A stretch of DNA of 64,000 bases from Sulfuriflexus sp. (GCA_023134145.1 JAGLUW010000019.1:36796-100795), one strand, 5' to 3'. Positions 1 to 9,848 are shown, counted from the stretch's first letter. Notes: generated by a model not told the origin, from the letters alone. A program made the numbers and translations.

Positions 1-89
1 TTAAAGACATAAGGAGGTAATCGCTTAATTCTGGGGAATTCTTCTTCCAAGGCCGTAATCCACTCTGAGTCCCGCAGGACATTTGTCAT
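1..89 (-). CDS. PLP-dependent aminotransferase, AlaC type (N-terminus only)
   Basis: Only the first 29 codons lie in the window; the gene continues beyond base 1. The peptide contains EFPRIKRLPPYVF, the typical N-terminus of the AlaC/LL-diaminopimelate-type class I aminotransferases, which transfer amino groups between alanine or glutamate and 2-oxoacids using pyridoxal phosphate. The ATG at 89 is chosen because it sits a short distance before this motif. The frame stays open upstream to a stop near 144-146, but without a better start. It is divergent from the Mth938-like gene. The family call is fairly secure; the exact substrate is unknown because the catalytic part is missing. Confidence 0.7.
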   Translation of the reverse strand, partial: MTNVLRDSEWITALEEEFPRIKRLPPYVF

Positions 90-304
90 CAATAGGTCGA
101 GCAAGATAAGGCTCAACGGCGATATTGTCAATCGAAACAGACCCTATTTTGGCCAATTTTCCCAGTAAATATAACATCATACGGTGTTTTAAGCACTTAT
201 CGATAAATTCACTTTGAATTCACTTTGAATTCACTTTTAAACAGGTGCTGCCGTAGTAAAAATACAGTAGCATGCGCACAGTTTAGTGAAACCTCGGACA
301 CCTC

Positions 305-676
305 ATGAAATTACATCACAACAACCAAGATGGCCTGAATATAATCAAGGCCTACACTGAAAATAGTGTATCCATTAATGAGGAAATCTACGCTCGTAGC
401 GTTATTGTGCAAGCCCACTACCTTGAATCAGCGTGGGCACCTCAAAGTATTGATGAACTGGATGGTGCGGCAATCCGAGAACTTGCCAAACTTGATACAG
501 AGATTATTCTCTTAGGCACCGGACAGAAACAACGTTTTCCTGATCGTCGGTTATTTGTACCTTTGTATGATCGAAATATTGGTATTGAAGTGATGAATAC
601 GCCAGCAGCGTGTCGTACTTATAATATTTTGTTAGAAGAAGGTCGTGCTGTTACTGCTGCGTTGTTAATAGATTAA
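305..676 (+). CDS. Mth938-like domain protein (DUF498 family)
   Basis: A 123-residue protein covering one Mth938-like domain (family of Xcc1710 and mitochondrial NDUFAF3). Family features visible are the central IILLGTGQKQRFP segment and the following IGIEVMNTPAACRTYNILL, which matches the usual 'GTG ... GVEVMDTAAACRTYNVL' core. The length is normal for the bacterial single-domain form. The biochemical role of bacterial members is not established. No strong Shine-Dalgarno is seen before the ATG. It is divergent from the aminotransferase gene and ends facing the membrane-protein operon, so it is probably transcribed alone. Confidence 0.8.
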   Translation: MKLHHNNQDGLNIIKAYTENSVSINEEIYARSVIVQAHYLESAWAPQSIDELDGAAIRELAKLDTEIILLGTGQKQRFPDRRLFVPLYDRNIGIEVMNTPAACRTYNILLEEGRAVTAALLID

Positions 677-738
677 AAGAACACCTGTTTAACAGGCTCA
701 AGAAAGGCGAACGATAATCATAGTGCCCTCCCCTCGGT

Positions 739-1158
739 TTATTCTATATCCACCTGCGTCTTCCTATTGGCGATATACCAAAATGCCAGTGAAACCGAAA
801 CAGAAAAATAGGCCATTAATAAATAAAATGTCCAGCTTCCAAAATTATAATTCAAGGCGGCAACAACTATCGTCGGGATGATACTTACAAGTGCGGTTGC
901 ATAAACATTATTTTTATTAAACTCAATTAAAACCAAATAAGCAGGAAGACCATAGACAATAGTGAATATATAACTGATTACTATGCCATACATAGCTATT
1001 AGTAAGCCTAATCGATACATATCGAATATATCCGTTTGGCTTTCTCGAGTAACGACAACAAACACGGTGATAGCAATAAGCATGGCAGGCACTGTCGACA
1101 GAGGTCCCACCAAAACTGCCAATACCATTTTCCTAGTAGCCTTTGAGAAGGTATGCAT
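739..1158 (-). CDS. hypothetical four-helix membrane protein
   Basis: 139 residues with four hydrophobic stretches (about 12-35, 48-72, 84-102, 106-128) separated by short polar loops and ending in a charged tail, so an inner-membrane protein. I recognise no family. The start is supported by GGAG eight bases upstream, which overlaps the stop region of the DUF4166 gene, so the two are translationally coupled. It is the last gene of a five-gene minus-strand operon with an NAD-dependent epimerase, DUF2269 and DUF4166. Function unknown. Confidence 0.6.
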   Translation of the reverse strand: MHTFSKATRKMVLAVLVGPLSTVPAMLIAITVFVVVTRESQTDIFDMYRLGLLIAMYGIVISYIFTIVYGLPAYLVLIEFNKNNVYATALVSIIPTIVVAALNYNFGSWTFYLLMAYFSVSVSLAFWYIANRKTQVDIE

Positions 1159-1161
1159 TAT

Positions 1162-1761
1162 TTAATCTCCACTACAATTAGTTAACTTTCTTGTCTCAAA
1201 TTCTCCAGCATAGCGATATACCTGCCCGAACAATGGATGGTGTAACCGAAAGTCCATCGCGAAATGTGTCGCATCCAACTCAGATTCAACAATCGTGGTA
1301 TGACCAAGCATTAACCACTCCGGTAATGGTAAGCGTATACGGCCCAGCTGAATAACATAATGTATGCCTTCATAATACAACTTATTCTCCTTTACATAGA
1401 CGGCCATGCGTAAACCTAGAAATGGATTCACGTATTCGATAAGTTGATTGCCACCTGCATAAACCCAACAACTTTTGAATAAGATAGTTTCACCATCAGG
1501 GAACCTCAGTGTACGTTCCCAATATTGAATTTCACCTTTCATTATTTTTTTAACTGTTGCGGGAATCATTTTTCCACGTCGATTAAGTAACGCACCAAAT
1601 AAATGTAATACGTTCAGAAAAATCTGCATCGCACGTGGATATTCAATATCTAAGACACCAACATCTGTATTAACGCTTGTCTGATAGTGCGCGAGTAATG
1701 TAGGCGGTAACTCTTCCCATTGTTTACCCAATGCTTGATACATAATATTTTTTTCACTCAC
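1162..1761 (-). CDS. DUF4166 domain protein
   Basis: 199 residues resembling the DUF4166 family: an N-terminal MYQALGKQWEELPPTLLAHY segment, a middle YWERTLRFPDG segment and a C-terminal HPLFGQVYRYAGEFE segment. DUF4166 often occurs fused or adjacent to short-chain dehydrogenases/epimerases, and here an epimerase lies two genes upstream in the same operon. Translation probably starts at the GTG at 1761, because a full AGGAGG lies six bases before it and overlaps the stop of the DUF2269 gene. Molecular function is unknown; the association suggests a joint role with the membrane protein and the epimerase. Confidence 0.7.
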   Translation of the reverse strand: MSEKNIMYQALGKQWEELPPTLLAHYQTSVNTDVGVLDIEYPRAMQIFLNVLHLFGALLNRRGKMIPATVKKIMKGEIQYWERTLRFPDGETILFKSCWVYAGGNQLIEYVNPFLGLRMAVYVKENKLYYEGIHYVIQLGRIRLPLPEWLMLGHTTIVESELDATHFAMDFRLHHPLFGQVYRYAGEFETRKLTNCSGD

Positions 1762-1771
1762 CTATCACCTC

Positions 1772-2236
1772 CTAAGCGAATTTATAAACCATCAGTAGAA
1801 CAATCAGTACCATTGAAATAAATGCTGGCACACCCAACCAAAACCAATAATGAACATATCGCCAGTATTGTTCAGGTAAAGCGCAGCCAGACATATTGGC
1901 CTGCTCAGATAGTTCTTGCATACGGATCTGCAACCACAACACCGGAATCCAACAAGCTCCAGCCAACGCATATAACAATAAGCTCGTCATTACCCATGGC
2001 GTTGTATACGGAATATCCAGCAACAACAACATGCCCACTCCCGTCATAGGTTGAATCAAGATAGACGGCGTAGTGAACAACCAATCAGCCAACACAACTT
2101 GCCGATTAGTCGCCGCGATATGCACGACATTTCCACTGCGATCAGACATCCATTTATACCAAGCACTCCCTAAGCCGATTCCAAACAGCACGACCATACT
2201 GAGTAAATGTATGGTCTTCAGGCTAAGGTAAATCAT
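1772..2236 (-). CDS. DUF2269 family integral membrane protein
   Basis: 154 residues with four predicted transmembrane segments (about 4-24, 46-72, 80-103, 130-152). The N-terminal histidine-containing helix (LKTIHLLSMVVLFGIGLGSA) and the MTGVGMLLLL segment fit the DUF2269 family. The gene overlaps the 3' end of the epimerase gene by 14 bases and is followed after 10 bases by DUF4166, so the products are made together. No enzymatic role is established for the family. Confidence 0.7.
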   Translation of the reverse strand: MIYLSLKTIHLLSMVVLFGIGLGSAWYKWMSDRSGNVVHIAATNRQVVLADWLFTTPSILIQPMTGVGMLLLLDIPYTTPWVMTSLLLYALAGACWIPVLWLQIRMQELSEQANMSGCALPEQYWRYVHYWFWLGVPAFISMVLIVLLMVYKFA

Positions 2237-3044
2237 GAGGCATCCTCCCGAGTAGTTCGCTTAGCTGCTGTACATCTGCCGTATTACCTTGTTGAAGCAT
2301 GCGCAAATTATCAGGGTGCAGCAGCGGGACAACAAAATGACCAAGGTAAGAAAGTACCAACATCAACTTGAATGGAACGGAAAGAGTGTTCGCCGTATTT
2401 TTACCGGCTTTGAGACGTAACCGTTGCAGCCAACCAGAAAAACTAATGACACGAGGACCAACAATATCAATAGTGCGTCGTGTCGATGTCGCATCTATGC
2501 AAGCCAACACCGCATCCACCAAATCTGTGATATGCACGGGCTGAATTAATTGCGTGCCCTGCTCAACCACTGGTATCAATGGTAAATTTGCCATTTGTTT
2601 AAATAACGCAGTACTCTTTCCCCCAGTTCCGTACACCAGTGAAGGACGCAAAACAAACCACTCTAACGGTAAGCTACGCAAGAGATCATCGGCCGATTTT
2701 TTGCTTAACTGATATGGTGTGAATGCCTCATCATCAGCACCTAATGATGAAATTTGGACAACACGTTCTACACCTACCTCCACACAAGCGTGAAACAATG
2801 CGACCGGTGCCTGTGTATGTAAAATATTAAATGTTTGTCCGCGTGTCTCAGCAATAATCCCAACACTATTAATGACTACTTGGACCCCTTGCAAATAAGG
2901 CAACCAGTCGTCTGCTTTTAGTAAGTGATTAAAATCCATACCGCGACTACGACTAGCAATAATCAACTCATGTCCGGCCAGTTCTAATGCTGTAGTGATA
3001 TGGCTACCAATAAATCCACTACTACCTGTTAGCAAAATTTTCAT
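2223..3044 (-). CDS. NAD(P)-dependent epimerase/dehydratase-like SDR protein
   Basis: 273 residues with an N-terminal Rossmann fold: LLTGSSGFIGSHI at 4-16 is the GxxGxxG nucleotide-binding motif. ISSLGA and the later PYQLSKKSADDLLR supply the Ser and the YxxxK catalytic pair of extended/atypical SDRs. It resembles the NDUFA9-like/NAD(P)H-binding SDRs that act on isoprenoid or sugar substrates; the substrate cannot be read. It overlaps the upstream 125-residue gene by four bases (ATGA) and DUF2269 by 14 bases, in the middle of a five-gene operon. Confidence 0.75.
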   Translation of the reverse strand: MKILLTGSSGFIGSHITTALELAGHELIIASRSRGMDFNHLLKADDWLPYLQGVQVVINSVGIIAETRGQTFNILHTQAPVALFHACVEVGVERVVQISSLGADDEAFTPYQLSKKSADDLLRSLPLEWFVLRPSLVYGTGGKSTALFKQMANLPLIPVVEQGTQLIQPVHITDLVDAVLACIDATSTRRTIDIVGPRVISFSGWLQRLRLKAGKNTANTLSVPFKLMLVLSYLGHFVVPLLHPDNLRMLQQGNTADVQQLSELLGRMPHDLP

Positions 3045-3418
3045 TTGCTCGCCGCTTCAGCATGTAATGATTTATTATGCACTGCACGGTTACGCCATTT
3101 TGCGATAGCGATTATATTAAGCAGATGCAGTGCTCCTAACACCAGCAATACAACACCAATTTGTCCACTCAAAAACTCAATGCAGACTCGTAATGTTTCT
3201 ATATTCTTGTGGGTTTTCAATGCAAGAAGAATGTAGCCCAAATTCAGCAAATAAAAGCCAACCACAAGTAAATGATTAACCGACTCGGCTAAGGTTTCAT
3301 TGCCATCAAAACTGTCTACCAAAAACACTTGGCCATTTTTGCTCAAGGTGCGTGCGACCCATATGGTCATTGCAATACTGATAACAATGTAAACTGCGTA
3401 CGTAAATTCAATCATCAT
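3041..3418 (-). CDS. hypothetical membrane protein
   Basis: 125 residues with three hydrophobic helices (about 5-22, 45-66, 85-108) and a basic C-terminus, so probably inner membrane. The ATG at 3418 has AGGAG at good spacing and is the first gene of the operon that includes the SDR epimerase, DUF2269 and DUF4166. The stop overlaps the next start by four bases. No family recognised. Confidence 0.6.
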   Translation of the reverse strand: MMIEFTYAVYIVISIAMTIWVARTLSKNGQVFLVDSFDGNETLAESVNHLLVVGFYLLNLGYILLALKTHKNIETLRVCIEFLSGQIGVVLLVLGALHLLNIIAIAKWRNRAVHNKSLHAEAASK

Positions 3419-3488
3419 TTTTAACTCCTATGTCATTGGTTAACTCTCATGACTAAAGTTACGGATGATTGGATATAATCGCTTCCAA

Positions 3489-3567
3489 AATGATAAAAGA
3501 TGAATAGAAAAAGATTAAGTCATCTTCATTCAATGACTTGGAGTATTCCATAATGATAAAAGAAGAA
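3489..3567. promoter_or_regulatory. direct repeat in the operon's upstream region
   Basis: Two 16-base copies of AATGATAAAAGAnGAA, one mismatch apart, start at 3489 and 3552, exactly 63 bases (six helical turns) apart. They lie in the 157-base gap between the first gene of the DUF4166/SDR operon and the end of the AraC-type regulator gene. AraC-family proteins commonly bind direct repeats, so an operator is possible. This is inference from position and pattern only. Confidence 0.3.
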
Positions 3568-3575
3568 GATAGTGA

Positions 3576-4583
3576 CTAATTTAATACCGTTTTTCGGTAA
3601 TTTCCCGGAGACTCCCCGGTTATTTCCTTAAAGGCTGCATAGAAATTAGATTGTGACTTAAAGCCAACCTCCATACTGATCGATAAAACCGATGCATCGG
3701 CTTCTGTTTTTAGTAATTGTTTGGCCGCCTCTATGCGCTGCAGACGAATATATTGCGAAAAACCCATGTCATACTGAGAATTAATCAACTCTGATAACTG
3801 GTGAGGAGAGATATTCATTGCACCAGCCAACAACGCTAGGCTCAGATTCTCATTCTGGTACATCTTGGAAGCGGTGAGGTATTCATTAAGCGCCTGTTTG
3901 CAGGCCTCAACATCGAGGTTAGCCAATGTAGAGTTTGAATAACCTAATCTCACCACCTCATCAATTTCACTCAATACATTGGGGAACACAATGAGCGTCC
4001 CCGTAACCAGAATCAAACTCAGCCCAATCCCCGTGGTGTAAAAATGATAAAAATAAGCGACATCAATATAAGTCGCGGCAAAACCAAGGATCAATACGAA
4101 AATAGCGACGACAGTAAAAAATGTAAAGAAAATAAAAACCAAACCAAATCGTTTACGTACGCCCCTAAGGTTATAAGCAATATTGGTTAACCAAAGACAG
4201 TAACCCGTGCCAATTAGAAAGGCAGTGGGTACGGTTACTTCACGTGGTGCTATAAACGCTAATGGTAAAGGTAAGAAATGCAGTAAATGGTAAAGTTTAA
4301 CGCTGAGTTCAGGAAATAAAATAGCTCGGCTAAAAAAATAAAACATGGGTGGTAGAAAAAGAATTAAAAGCCGGTAATCAACGGTAGATAAAGGATCTAC
4401 ACCTGCAGTATAAAAGTAATAATGGTGATACTGCGCCAGCGCTAATCCCCCTAATAACCCCACACAAGAGCAAAGCGTCATCCAGCCCTTATTCACATGC
4501 TTAATAAAGAATAAATAAGAAACACATAGCGTTATCGCAATAATGATCGAAAAACCGATATTGAAGATACTAATAATTTCCAT
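3576..4583 (-). CDS. membrane-anchored AraC-family transcriptional regulator
   Basis: 335 residues from the ATG at 4583; a GTG at 4604 would add seven residues. The first ~210 residues hold seven hydrophobic helices, and the last ~100 form an AraC/XylS double helix-turn-helix with LSLALLAGAMNISPHQLSELIN as the first HTH and VGFKSQSNFYAAFKEITGESPGNYR as the conserved second HTH. Proteins with this layout are regulators tethered to the membrane by a sensor region. It lies directly upstream of, and co-oriented with, the DUF4166/SDR operon, suggesting it may control that operon. The signal is unknown. Confidence 0.8.
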   Translation of the reverse strand: MEIISIFNIGFSIIIAITLCVSYLFFIKHVNKGWMTLCSCVGLLGGLALAQYHHYYFYTAGVDPLSTVDYRLLILFLPPMFYFFSRAILFPELSVKLYHLLHFLPLPLAFIAPREVTVPTAFLIGTGYCLWLTNIAYNLRGVRKRFGLVFIFFTFFTVVAIFVLILGFAATYIDVAYFYHFYTTGIGLSLILVTGTLIVFPNVLSEIDEVVRLGYSNSTLANLDVEACKQALNEYLTASKMYQNENLSLALLAGAMNISPHQLSELINSQYDMGFSQYIRLQRIEAAKQLLKTEADASVLSISMEVGFKSQSNFYAAFKEITGESPGNYRKTVLN

Positions 4584-4733
4584 ATCACGAGTATAAAGTG
4601 ACACAGATTAATTCTCTACCAATAAACAGTTCAATATTTGTCAATTCATTCGACAATTATACGTCCTTCCGTTAATTCATGATTTAAATACACATCATCG
4701 CTGATTCGTCGCCTGCTGTAGAAATAACTAAAT

Positions 4734-4761
4734 AAAAAGGCGGCCATTTGGCCGCCTTTTT
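4734..4761 (-). terminator. rho-independent terminator of rpoS
   Basis: A perfect 7-bp GC stem (GGCGGCC / GGCCGCC) with a four-base loop, flanked by A5 and T5 runs, ends 20 bases beyond the rpoS stop. The symmetric A and T tracts make it potentially bidirectional. Confidence 0.9.
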
Positions 4762-4780
4762 ATAACTATCAATATTGTAA

Positions 4781-5788
4781 TCAATCTTCTCTAAACAAAG
4801 CATCAATCGAATAACCATCACGTTCCAATACTTCTCGTAAACGTCTTAAGGCTTCAATCTGAATCTGACGAACACGTTCACGTGTTACACCAATTTCATT
4901 ACCCACTTCTTCAAGAGTAGAAATTTCATAGCCATGTAAACCAAAGCGACGTTCAACAACTTCACGTTGTTTGTCGTTTAGTTGATCAAGCCAACCATCA
5001 ATCCGACCTTTGACATCATTGTTCTGTAATAAACCCGCTGGATCATTTAGACCTTCGTCACGAATTGAATCAACCACGGTCGCATCGGAATCACGTCCTA
5101 ATGGTGTATCAATAGAAGTAACGCGCACATTCAAGCCCATCATGCGTTTTACATTTGCAATCGGCTTATCAAGCATTCGTGCTACATCTTCAGGTGTTGG
5201 CTCGTGTGATAGTTCTTGGGTTAGTTTACGCGCGGCACGCAGGTAAACATTCATTTCTTTCACAACATGAATCGGCAGGCGAATCGTTCGCGTCTGGTTC
5301 ATGATGGCGCGTTCAATTGTTTGACGAATCCACCATGTTGCATAAGTAGAGAAACGGAAACCACGTTCAGGGTCGAATTTTTCAACCGCTCTTATCAGCC
5401 CGAGATTACCTTCTTCGATAAGGTCGAGTAGCGCAAGGCCACGATTCATATAACGACGAGCAATCTTAACCACTAAGCGAAGGTTACTCTCGATCATGCG
5501 AGTACGGCCGGCTTCTTCGCCACGCTGTACCATTCTCGCGTAATACACTTCTTCTTCTGCAGATAATAATGGGGAAGCACCTATTTCGCTTAAGTACAGA
5601 CGCGTTGCATCTGCCTCAGCCGGCCTCCCTGCACGTTTGGCCTCTTTCGGCTTAGCTTTAGCCTTAACAGGTGCTGGCTTTTCTACTTCTAATTCCTTTT
5701 CGATAGAATCAACGTTCACATTACTACCCTCCATAACGTCTGGTAACGCATCACTGGGTGCTGGCGTACTAGACTTTTTGCGCGGCAT
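4781..5788 (-). CDS. rpoS: RNA polymerase sigma factor RpoS (sigma-38)
   Basis: 335 residues, normal for RpoS. After a low-complexity charged N-terminus (1-60) come region 1.2 ([16 protein letters not shown]), region 2 ([42 protein letters not shown]), region 3 and region 4.2 ([19 protein letters not shown]). The start has AAGGAG upstream. RpoS directs RNA polymerase to stationary-phase and general-stress promoters. It sits downstream of nlpD, as in many Gammaproteobacteria, separated by 169 bases that may hold its own promoter; in E. coli the main rpoS promoter lies inside nlpD. It ends at a strong terminator. Confidence 0.97.
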   Translation of the reverse strand: MPRKKSSTPAPSDALPDVMEGSNVNVDSIEKELEVEKPAPVKAKAKPKEAKRAGRPAEADATRLYLSEIGASPLLSAEEEVYYARMVQRGEEAGRTRMIESNLRLVVKIARRYMNRGLALLDLIEEGNLGLIRAVEKFDPERGFRFSTYATWWIRQTIERAIMNQTRTIRLPIHVVKEMNVYLRAARKLTQELSHEPTPEDVARMLDKPIANVKRMMGLNVRVTSIDTPLGRDSDATVVDSIRDEGLNDPAGLLQNNDVKGRIDGWLDQLNDKQREVVERRFGLHGYEISTLEEVGNEIGVTRERVRQIQIEALRRLREVLERDGYSIDALFRED

Positions 5789-5957
5789 ATTCTGAATCTC
5801 CTTGAAAATAGCTAAATCTATATAATAGACCTAGCCTGACACTCTCCGTTCAATGACACTATCAACCGTGTCCCATTTTCTACCAGAATGACGCTCGTTT
5901 TTTCTTCTTAATATTATTATCGACCTGTTTGAAGAACCCTGCACCTAGGTGCCATTA

Positions 5958-6773
5958 TCACCGGCGTTTAGGCAGGTAACGGAGCGGATTAACTGGGTTT
6001 CCATCACTGCGTATCTCAAAATGCAATTTGACCCGATCTGTGCCACTTCGTCCCATTTCAGCAATCTTCTGTCCCTGTTTTACTGCCTGTCCTTCCTTAA
6101 CAAGTAACTTTCGGTTATGTGCGTAAGCACTTAAAAACCTTTCATTATGTTTGACAATAATAAGCCTACCATAGCCCCTAAGTCCACTCCCGCTGTAAAC
6201 AATTCTGCCCGCCGCTGTGGCCTTGATTGTCTGGCCGAGGCGCCCAGCGATATCCACGCCCTTCTGAGTGGCAGATTTTTTAGAAAACTTCTTAATAATC
6301 ATGCCTTTGGCAGGCCACCGCCACTTAATCTTGCCTTTAACTAATCCCTTTTTAGAGGCGATTTTAGACCTGTTTTTAACTGATTTTTTATTACTTTTCA
6401 GCTTATTAGAGGATCTTTTTATTGTAGTTTTTGAAGTTTTTTTCCTAACTTGAGCTTTTTTGCTCGATTTTGACCGTGTCGCGACCCGTTTTTTAGAACC
6501 TTTAAGACGGATTTTTTGACCCACAAAGATCGTATATGGGGCACGAATCCGATTCCAACGAGCCAGCGAGCGATAATCTTTGCCATGTTGAAAGGCGATC
6601 GAATAGAGGGTTTCACCACGTCGAACTTTATGAATTTTGGCTGAGCTATGTTTTGCGGCTCGAGCATGTTTAGAGACAGGCGCAAGGCTAGTTTGCCCAC
6701 CGCAGCCCTGTAGCAATAGAGCACTGCAGAAGATAACTACCGAAAATAGTGTCGAAAACCTAACCACGCCCAC
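5958..6773 (-). CDS. nlpD: NlpD-type lipoprotein: LysM plus degenerate LytM/M23 domain
   Basis: 271 residues. A lipoprotein signal with LQGC lipobox (Cys24) is followed by a LysM domain (47-90), a long Lys/Ser-rich linker (about 91-150) and a LytM-type M23 domain (165-265). The zinc ligands of active M23 peptidases are missing: KGVDIA replaces the HxxxD site and LHFEI replaces HxH. This is typical of NlpD, which activates the amidase AmiC at the septum and does not cut peptidoglycan itself. The start overlaps pcm by 14 bases. The Lys-rich linker is more basic than usual and probably interacts with peptidoglycan or membrane; that is inference. Confidence 0.9.
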   Translation of the reverse strand: MGVVRFSTLFSVVIFCSALLLQGCGGQTSLAPVSKHARAAKHSSAKIHKVRRGETLYSIAFQHGKDYRSLARWNRIRAPYTIFVGQKIRLKGSKKRVATRSKSSKKAQVRKKTSKTTIKRSSNKLKSNKKSVKNRSKIASKKGLVKGKIKWRWPAKGMIIKKFSKKSATQKGVDIAGRLGQTIKATAAGRIVYSGSGLRGYGRLIIVKHNERFLSAYAHNRKLLVKEGQAVKQGQKIAEMGRSGTDRVKLHFEIRSDGNPVNPLRYLPKRR

Positions 6774-7425
6774 CTAACAATGGAACAAAACTAACCAAAT
6801 CGAGTGTTTTAGAATCAAAACCCTCTTCTGTTCGCGTGACAACCAGTAAATTCTGTGAGCCTTCTTGTTCACCAACAGGGATAACCAACCGACCACCGAC
6901 TTTAAGCTGATCAAATAAAGGCTTTGGTACCTTTGCCGGTGCGGCTGTGACGATAATGCCATCATAGGGTGCGTAATCATCCCAACCCCAATTACCATCA
7001 CTGTGTTTTAAGCGTATGTTACGCAGCCCAAGCTCTTGAAAACGCAACCTAGCTTGTTGTTGCAGCGCTTCAATACGCTCAACGCTATACACACGCTTTA
7101 CCAAACGAGACAACAATGCTGTTTGATAACCTGAACCTGTACCTATTTCTAGCACCTTCTCCAATGGCCCACCATCAAGTAGCGCTTCAGTCATACGCGC
7201 TACAATATAAGGCTGAGAGATAGTCTGGCCTAGACCAATCGGTAATGCGGTATCTTCATAGGCACGTGTTGCCATCGCCTCGTCAACAAAGATATGCCGT
7301 GGTGTGCTGCGCATAACTTCAAGCACAGATTCATTTTGAATATTTTTATCGCGTAAACGATCAATTAATCGATCACGCGTACGCTGCGAGGTCATGCCGA
7401 TACCTTGATGTCGCAGGTCATTCAC
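6760..7425 (-). CDS. pcm: protein-L-isoaspartate O-methyltransferase
   Basis: 221 residues with the SAM-binding glycine loop [18 protein letters not shown] and the upstream [19 protein letters not shown] motif that defines PIMTs. The enzyme methylates abnormal isoaspartyl residues in aged proteins so that they can revert to aspartate. It lies between surE and nlpD, overlapping surE by four bases and nlpD by 14, the standard surE-pcm-nlpD-rpoS stress operon. Confidence 0.95.
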   Translation of the reverse strand: MNDLRHQGIGMTSQRTRDRLIDRLRDKNIQNESVLEVMRSTPRHIFVDEAMATRAYEDTALPIGLGQTISQPYIVARMTEALLDGGPLEKVLEIGTGSGYQTALLSRLVKRVYSVERIEALQQQARLRFQELGLRNIRLKHSDGNWGWDDYAPYDGIIVTAAPAKVPKPLFDQLKVGGRLVIPVGEQEGSQNLLVVTRTEEGFDSKTLDLVSFVPLLGGRG

Positions 7426-8174
7426 GGCTTAACACCTTTCAACCAACTAGCGACTACTTCGAGTGATTCATAGTGCGTCATATCTATTTGTAACGGACTC
7501 ACCGAGACACTGTCATTAGCGATGGCATGAAAATCAGTGCCTGGCCCTGCATCTTGTTCTTCTCCAGGCGGGCCAACCCAAAAAATAGGCTTACCGCGTG
7601 GATCTTTATCACGATAAACAGGCTCGGCTTTATGTCGATGCCCTAAACGAGTCGCAATAAAACCTTTAATAGAAGACCAAGGTAGATCAGGTACATTAAT
7701 ATTGAGGATGGTATTGGCAGGCAGCGGTTCATGAGCAAGTTGCTCAATGATAATTTCCACTGCTTGTGCAGCAGATTCGTAGTGCCGGAATGAATCGCCA
7801 CAAAGCGATACCGCAATCGCCGGCAAGCCTAAAAAACGCCCTTCCACTGCCGCTGCAACCGTACCTGAATACAGTACATCATCACCCAAATTAGCACCGG
7901 CGTTGATACCTGCAATAACCATATCGGGTTCTTCATCGAGTAAACCAGTAATCGCGAGGTGAACACAGTCTGTTGGCGTACCTTCCACACTAATAAAACC
8001 ATTATCTGTCTCAGTAGCACGCAGTGGGCTGTCCAAGGTCAGTGAATTACTTGCCCCGCTCCGGTTTCGGGCAGGTGCAACCACTGTTATTTCAGCCTTA
8101 TCCTTAAGTGCTTTGTAAAGGCAGGCAATTCCCGGTGCCAAATAGCCATCATCATTACTTAACAAAATACGCAT
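7422..8174 (-). CDS. surE: 5'/3'-nucleotidase SurE
   Basis: 250 residues. The N-terminal SNDDG (6-10) supplies the two metal-binding aspartates of SurE; a conserved Asn-containing NRSGASN loop and the GTPTDCV and SGTVAAA segments follow. SurE is a survival-protein phosphatase that removes phosphate from nucleoside monophosphates. It is first in surE-pcm-nlpD-rpoS, with an 88-base divergent promoter region shared with the Smr-domain gene. Confidence 0.95.
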   Translation of the reverse strand: MRILLSNDDGYLAPGIACLYKALKDKAEITVVAPARNRSGASNSLTLDSPLRATETDNGFISVEGTPTDCVHLAITGLLDEEPDMVIAGINAGANLGDDVLYSGTVAAAVEGRFLGLPAIAVSLCGDSFRHYESAAQAVEIIIEQLAHEPLPANTILNINVPDLPWSSIKGFIATRLGHRHKAEPVYRDKDPRGKPIFWVGPPGEEQDAGPGTDFHAIANDSVSVSPLQIDMTHYESLEVVASWLKGVKP

Positions 8175-8262
8175 ACGATCAGAATACCAGAGTCAGTTTA
8201 TCTTATACAGTCAAAGACTTATGCTAACATTATCATCAATTTGAAGTATCTATAGTAATAAT

Positions 8263-8805
8263 ATGGCTGACAAACCAACAATTTCCGAAGACGATAAGGC
8301 TTTATTTCTCGAGCAGGCAAGCGGTGCTCGAAAATTGGAACATAACAAGGTTAATCACCCCACTACACCTGTAAAACCCATCCCTGTACAACGTATCCCT
8401 GATGAAAAGCAGGTACTTGATGATATGTTTTCAGACGAAAGTTATACAGCAGAAGTTGAAACAGGTGATGAGTTGTTTTTTTATCGTGAAGGCCTGCAGC
8501 AGAAACTATTAAAACAACTGCGCCGCGGTCAGCTCAGTGTCACTGCAGAACTTGATCTACATGGTTATATTGTTGCCGATGCACGCATCGCATTAACGGA
8601 ATTTCTGAAAGATTGCCGCCGACATGGCGATCGTTGTGTGCGTATTGTGCATGGTAAGGGGCACGGCTCAAGACAAAAATTGCCTGTGCTAAAAAACAAG
8701 GTTAACTCGTGGTTGCAACAACGCGATGAGATTCTTGCCTTTTGTTCTGCTCGACCAGCCGATGGTGGTACTGGCGCAGTTTATGTTTTATTGAAACGGT
8801 CGTAG
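8263..8805 (+). CDS. Smr domain protein
   Basis: 180 residues. The C-terminal half is an Smr domain: AELDLHGYIVADARIAL matches the LDxHG motif and RIVHGKGHGS the HGKG motif. The N-terminal ~80 residues are polar. Stand-alone Smr proteins include SmrA and SmrB; SmrB cleaves mRNA at collided ribosomes and requires the DLHG catalytic Asp/His, which is present here. I cannot separate SmrA from SmrB by eye. Divergent from surE; its 3' end overlaps the convergent truD gene by 25 bases. Confidence 0.85.
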   Translation: MADKPTISEDDKALFLEQASGARKLEHNKVNHPTTPVKPIPVQRIPDEKQVLDDMFSDESYTAEVETGDELFFYREGLQQKLLKQLRRGQLSVTAELDLHGYIVADARIALTEFLKDCRRHGDRCVRIVHGKGHGSRQKLPVLKNKVNSWLQQRDEILAFCSARPADGGTGAVYVLLKRS

Positions 8806-9848
8806 TCTTTCGCATCAAACAATTCACGGATTATAGATGTCGCGTAACAACCTGCGGGTAAATTGAAATTAATACTTACGCCCGCATCATTTTTTTCGAA
8901 TAAAAATTCTTCAGGGATTAAACGCAGAGCTCGCCGCTCCATTTTTAAACCGGCCTTTTCAAGTCCTGCGCACCAATCAGGAAAATCGATTGGCAGCTGT
9001 TCTTCCAATATTTTTATCTCACCCGTAACGGGTAAATCACCCTGCCCCCATAACGGTGCAGTCGGATGGATCTCTCCGGCAACAAGACGCTGCTCAAACT
9101 CATCATTCAATTCATCGACAGGAAAAAATCCACGCTTACCGGTTCGCAGACAAATATCACCAAGCTGCAAGGTATTCCAACTTCCTGACTCTACACGTTG
9201 AGCTAAGATATGATTAAACAACATAGAACGAGCTGACGATAAATAGATTGAACGCTGATGGCGTTTTATACGGCGATCACCTGCAAACATTGCCTGCGCT
9301 TTATTTATATTCGCCCCACTATGCCCAAATCGTTGGCTGGCAAAATAGTTAGGCACACCGTGTTGCGTAATCGCCTTGGCGCGTTGAGCCAATAATTCAG
9401 CATCGACATTAATATCTCTAATCTGAATTTTAAATTGATTACCTAGCAAAGTGCCGCGACGTAATTTACGTGAATGTCTCTTTGTTTCAAGGATTTCTAT
9501 TTCATCATTAGCCAGTGACTGCCAATCAGGTTCGTCCGTTACCCCTGGCAGATGTACGCTAAACCACTGCGTAGTCAGTGCATGTCGATCTTTCATGCCT
9601 GCATAGCTAACAGCCATCGATTTAACATTGGCTAATTTTTGTAACTGCTTGGCAACATAATCAGTATTGGTATGACGTTTACGAATCTTTAACCAAACAT
9701 GCTCACCTTCACCATCAGGTTCAAGCAAGGGGATTTCATTTACAATATAGTCTTCGGCATGTTCGCGAAGTATGCCATTGGCAATCGGCCCACCATGGGC
9801 ATAAGGGGTATGCAATGCAATCGCAATGCATTCATCAAGTGTTTTCAT
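8781..9848 (-). CDS. truD: tRNA pseudouridine(13) synthase TruD
   Basis: 355 residues, normal for TruD. The catalytic region VSYAGMKDRHALTTQWFSVH contains the GxKDR(H)A motif with the nucleophilic aspartate, and the N-terminus has EDYIVNEIPL. NYFASQRFG is the other conserved motif. It isomerises U13 of tRNA-Glu. It is downstream of ispF (30-base gap) in the ispD-ispF-truD arrangement, and its end overlaps the convergent Smr gene. Confidence 0.95.
   Translation of the reverse strand: MKTLDECIAIALHTPYAHGGPIANGILREHAEDYIVNEIPLLEPDGEGEHVWLKIRKRHTNTDYVAKQLQKLANVKSMAVSYAGMKDRHALTTQWFSVHLPGVTDEPDWQSLANDEIEILETKRHSRKLRRGTLLGNQFKIQIRDINVDAELLAQRAKAITQHGVPNYFASQRFGHSGANINKAQAMFAGDRRIKRHQRSIYLSSARSMLFNHILAQRVESGSWNTLQLGDICLRTGKRGFFPVDELNDEFEQRLVAGEIHPTAPLWGQGDLPVTGEIKILEEQLPIDFPDWCAGLEKAGLKMERRALRLIPEEFLFEKNDAGVSINFNLPAGCYATSIIRELFDAKDYDRFNKT

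Noticed and set aside
664..700. Terminator after the Mth938-like gene (CCTGTTTAACAGG)
   Set aside because: The palindrome has almost no loop and no T tract.
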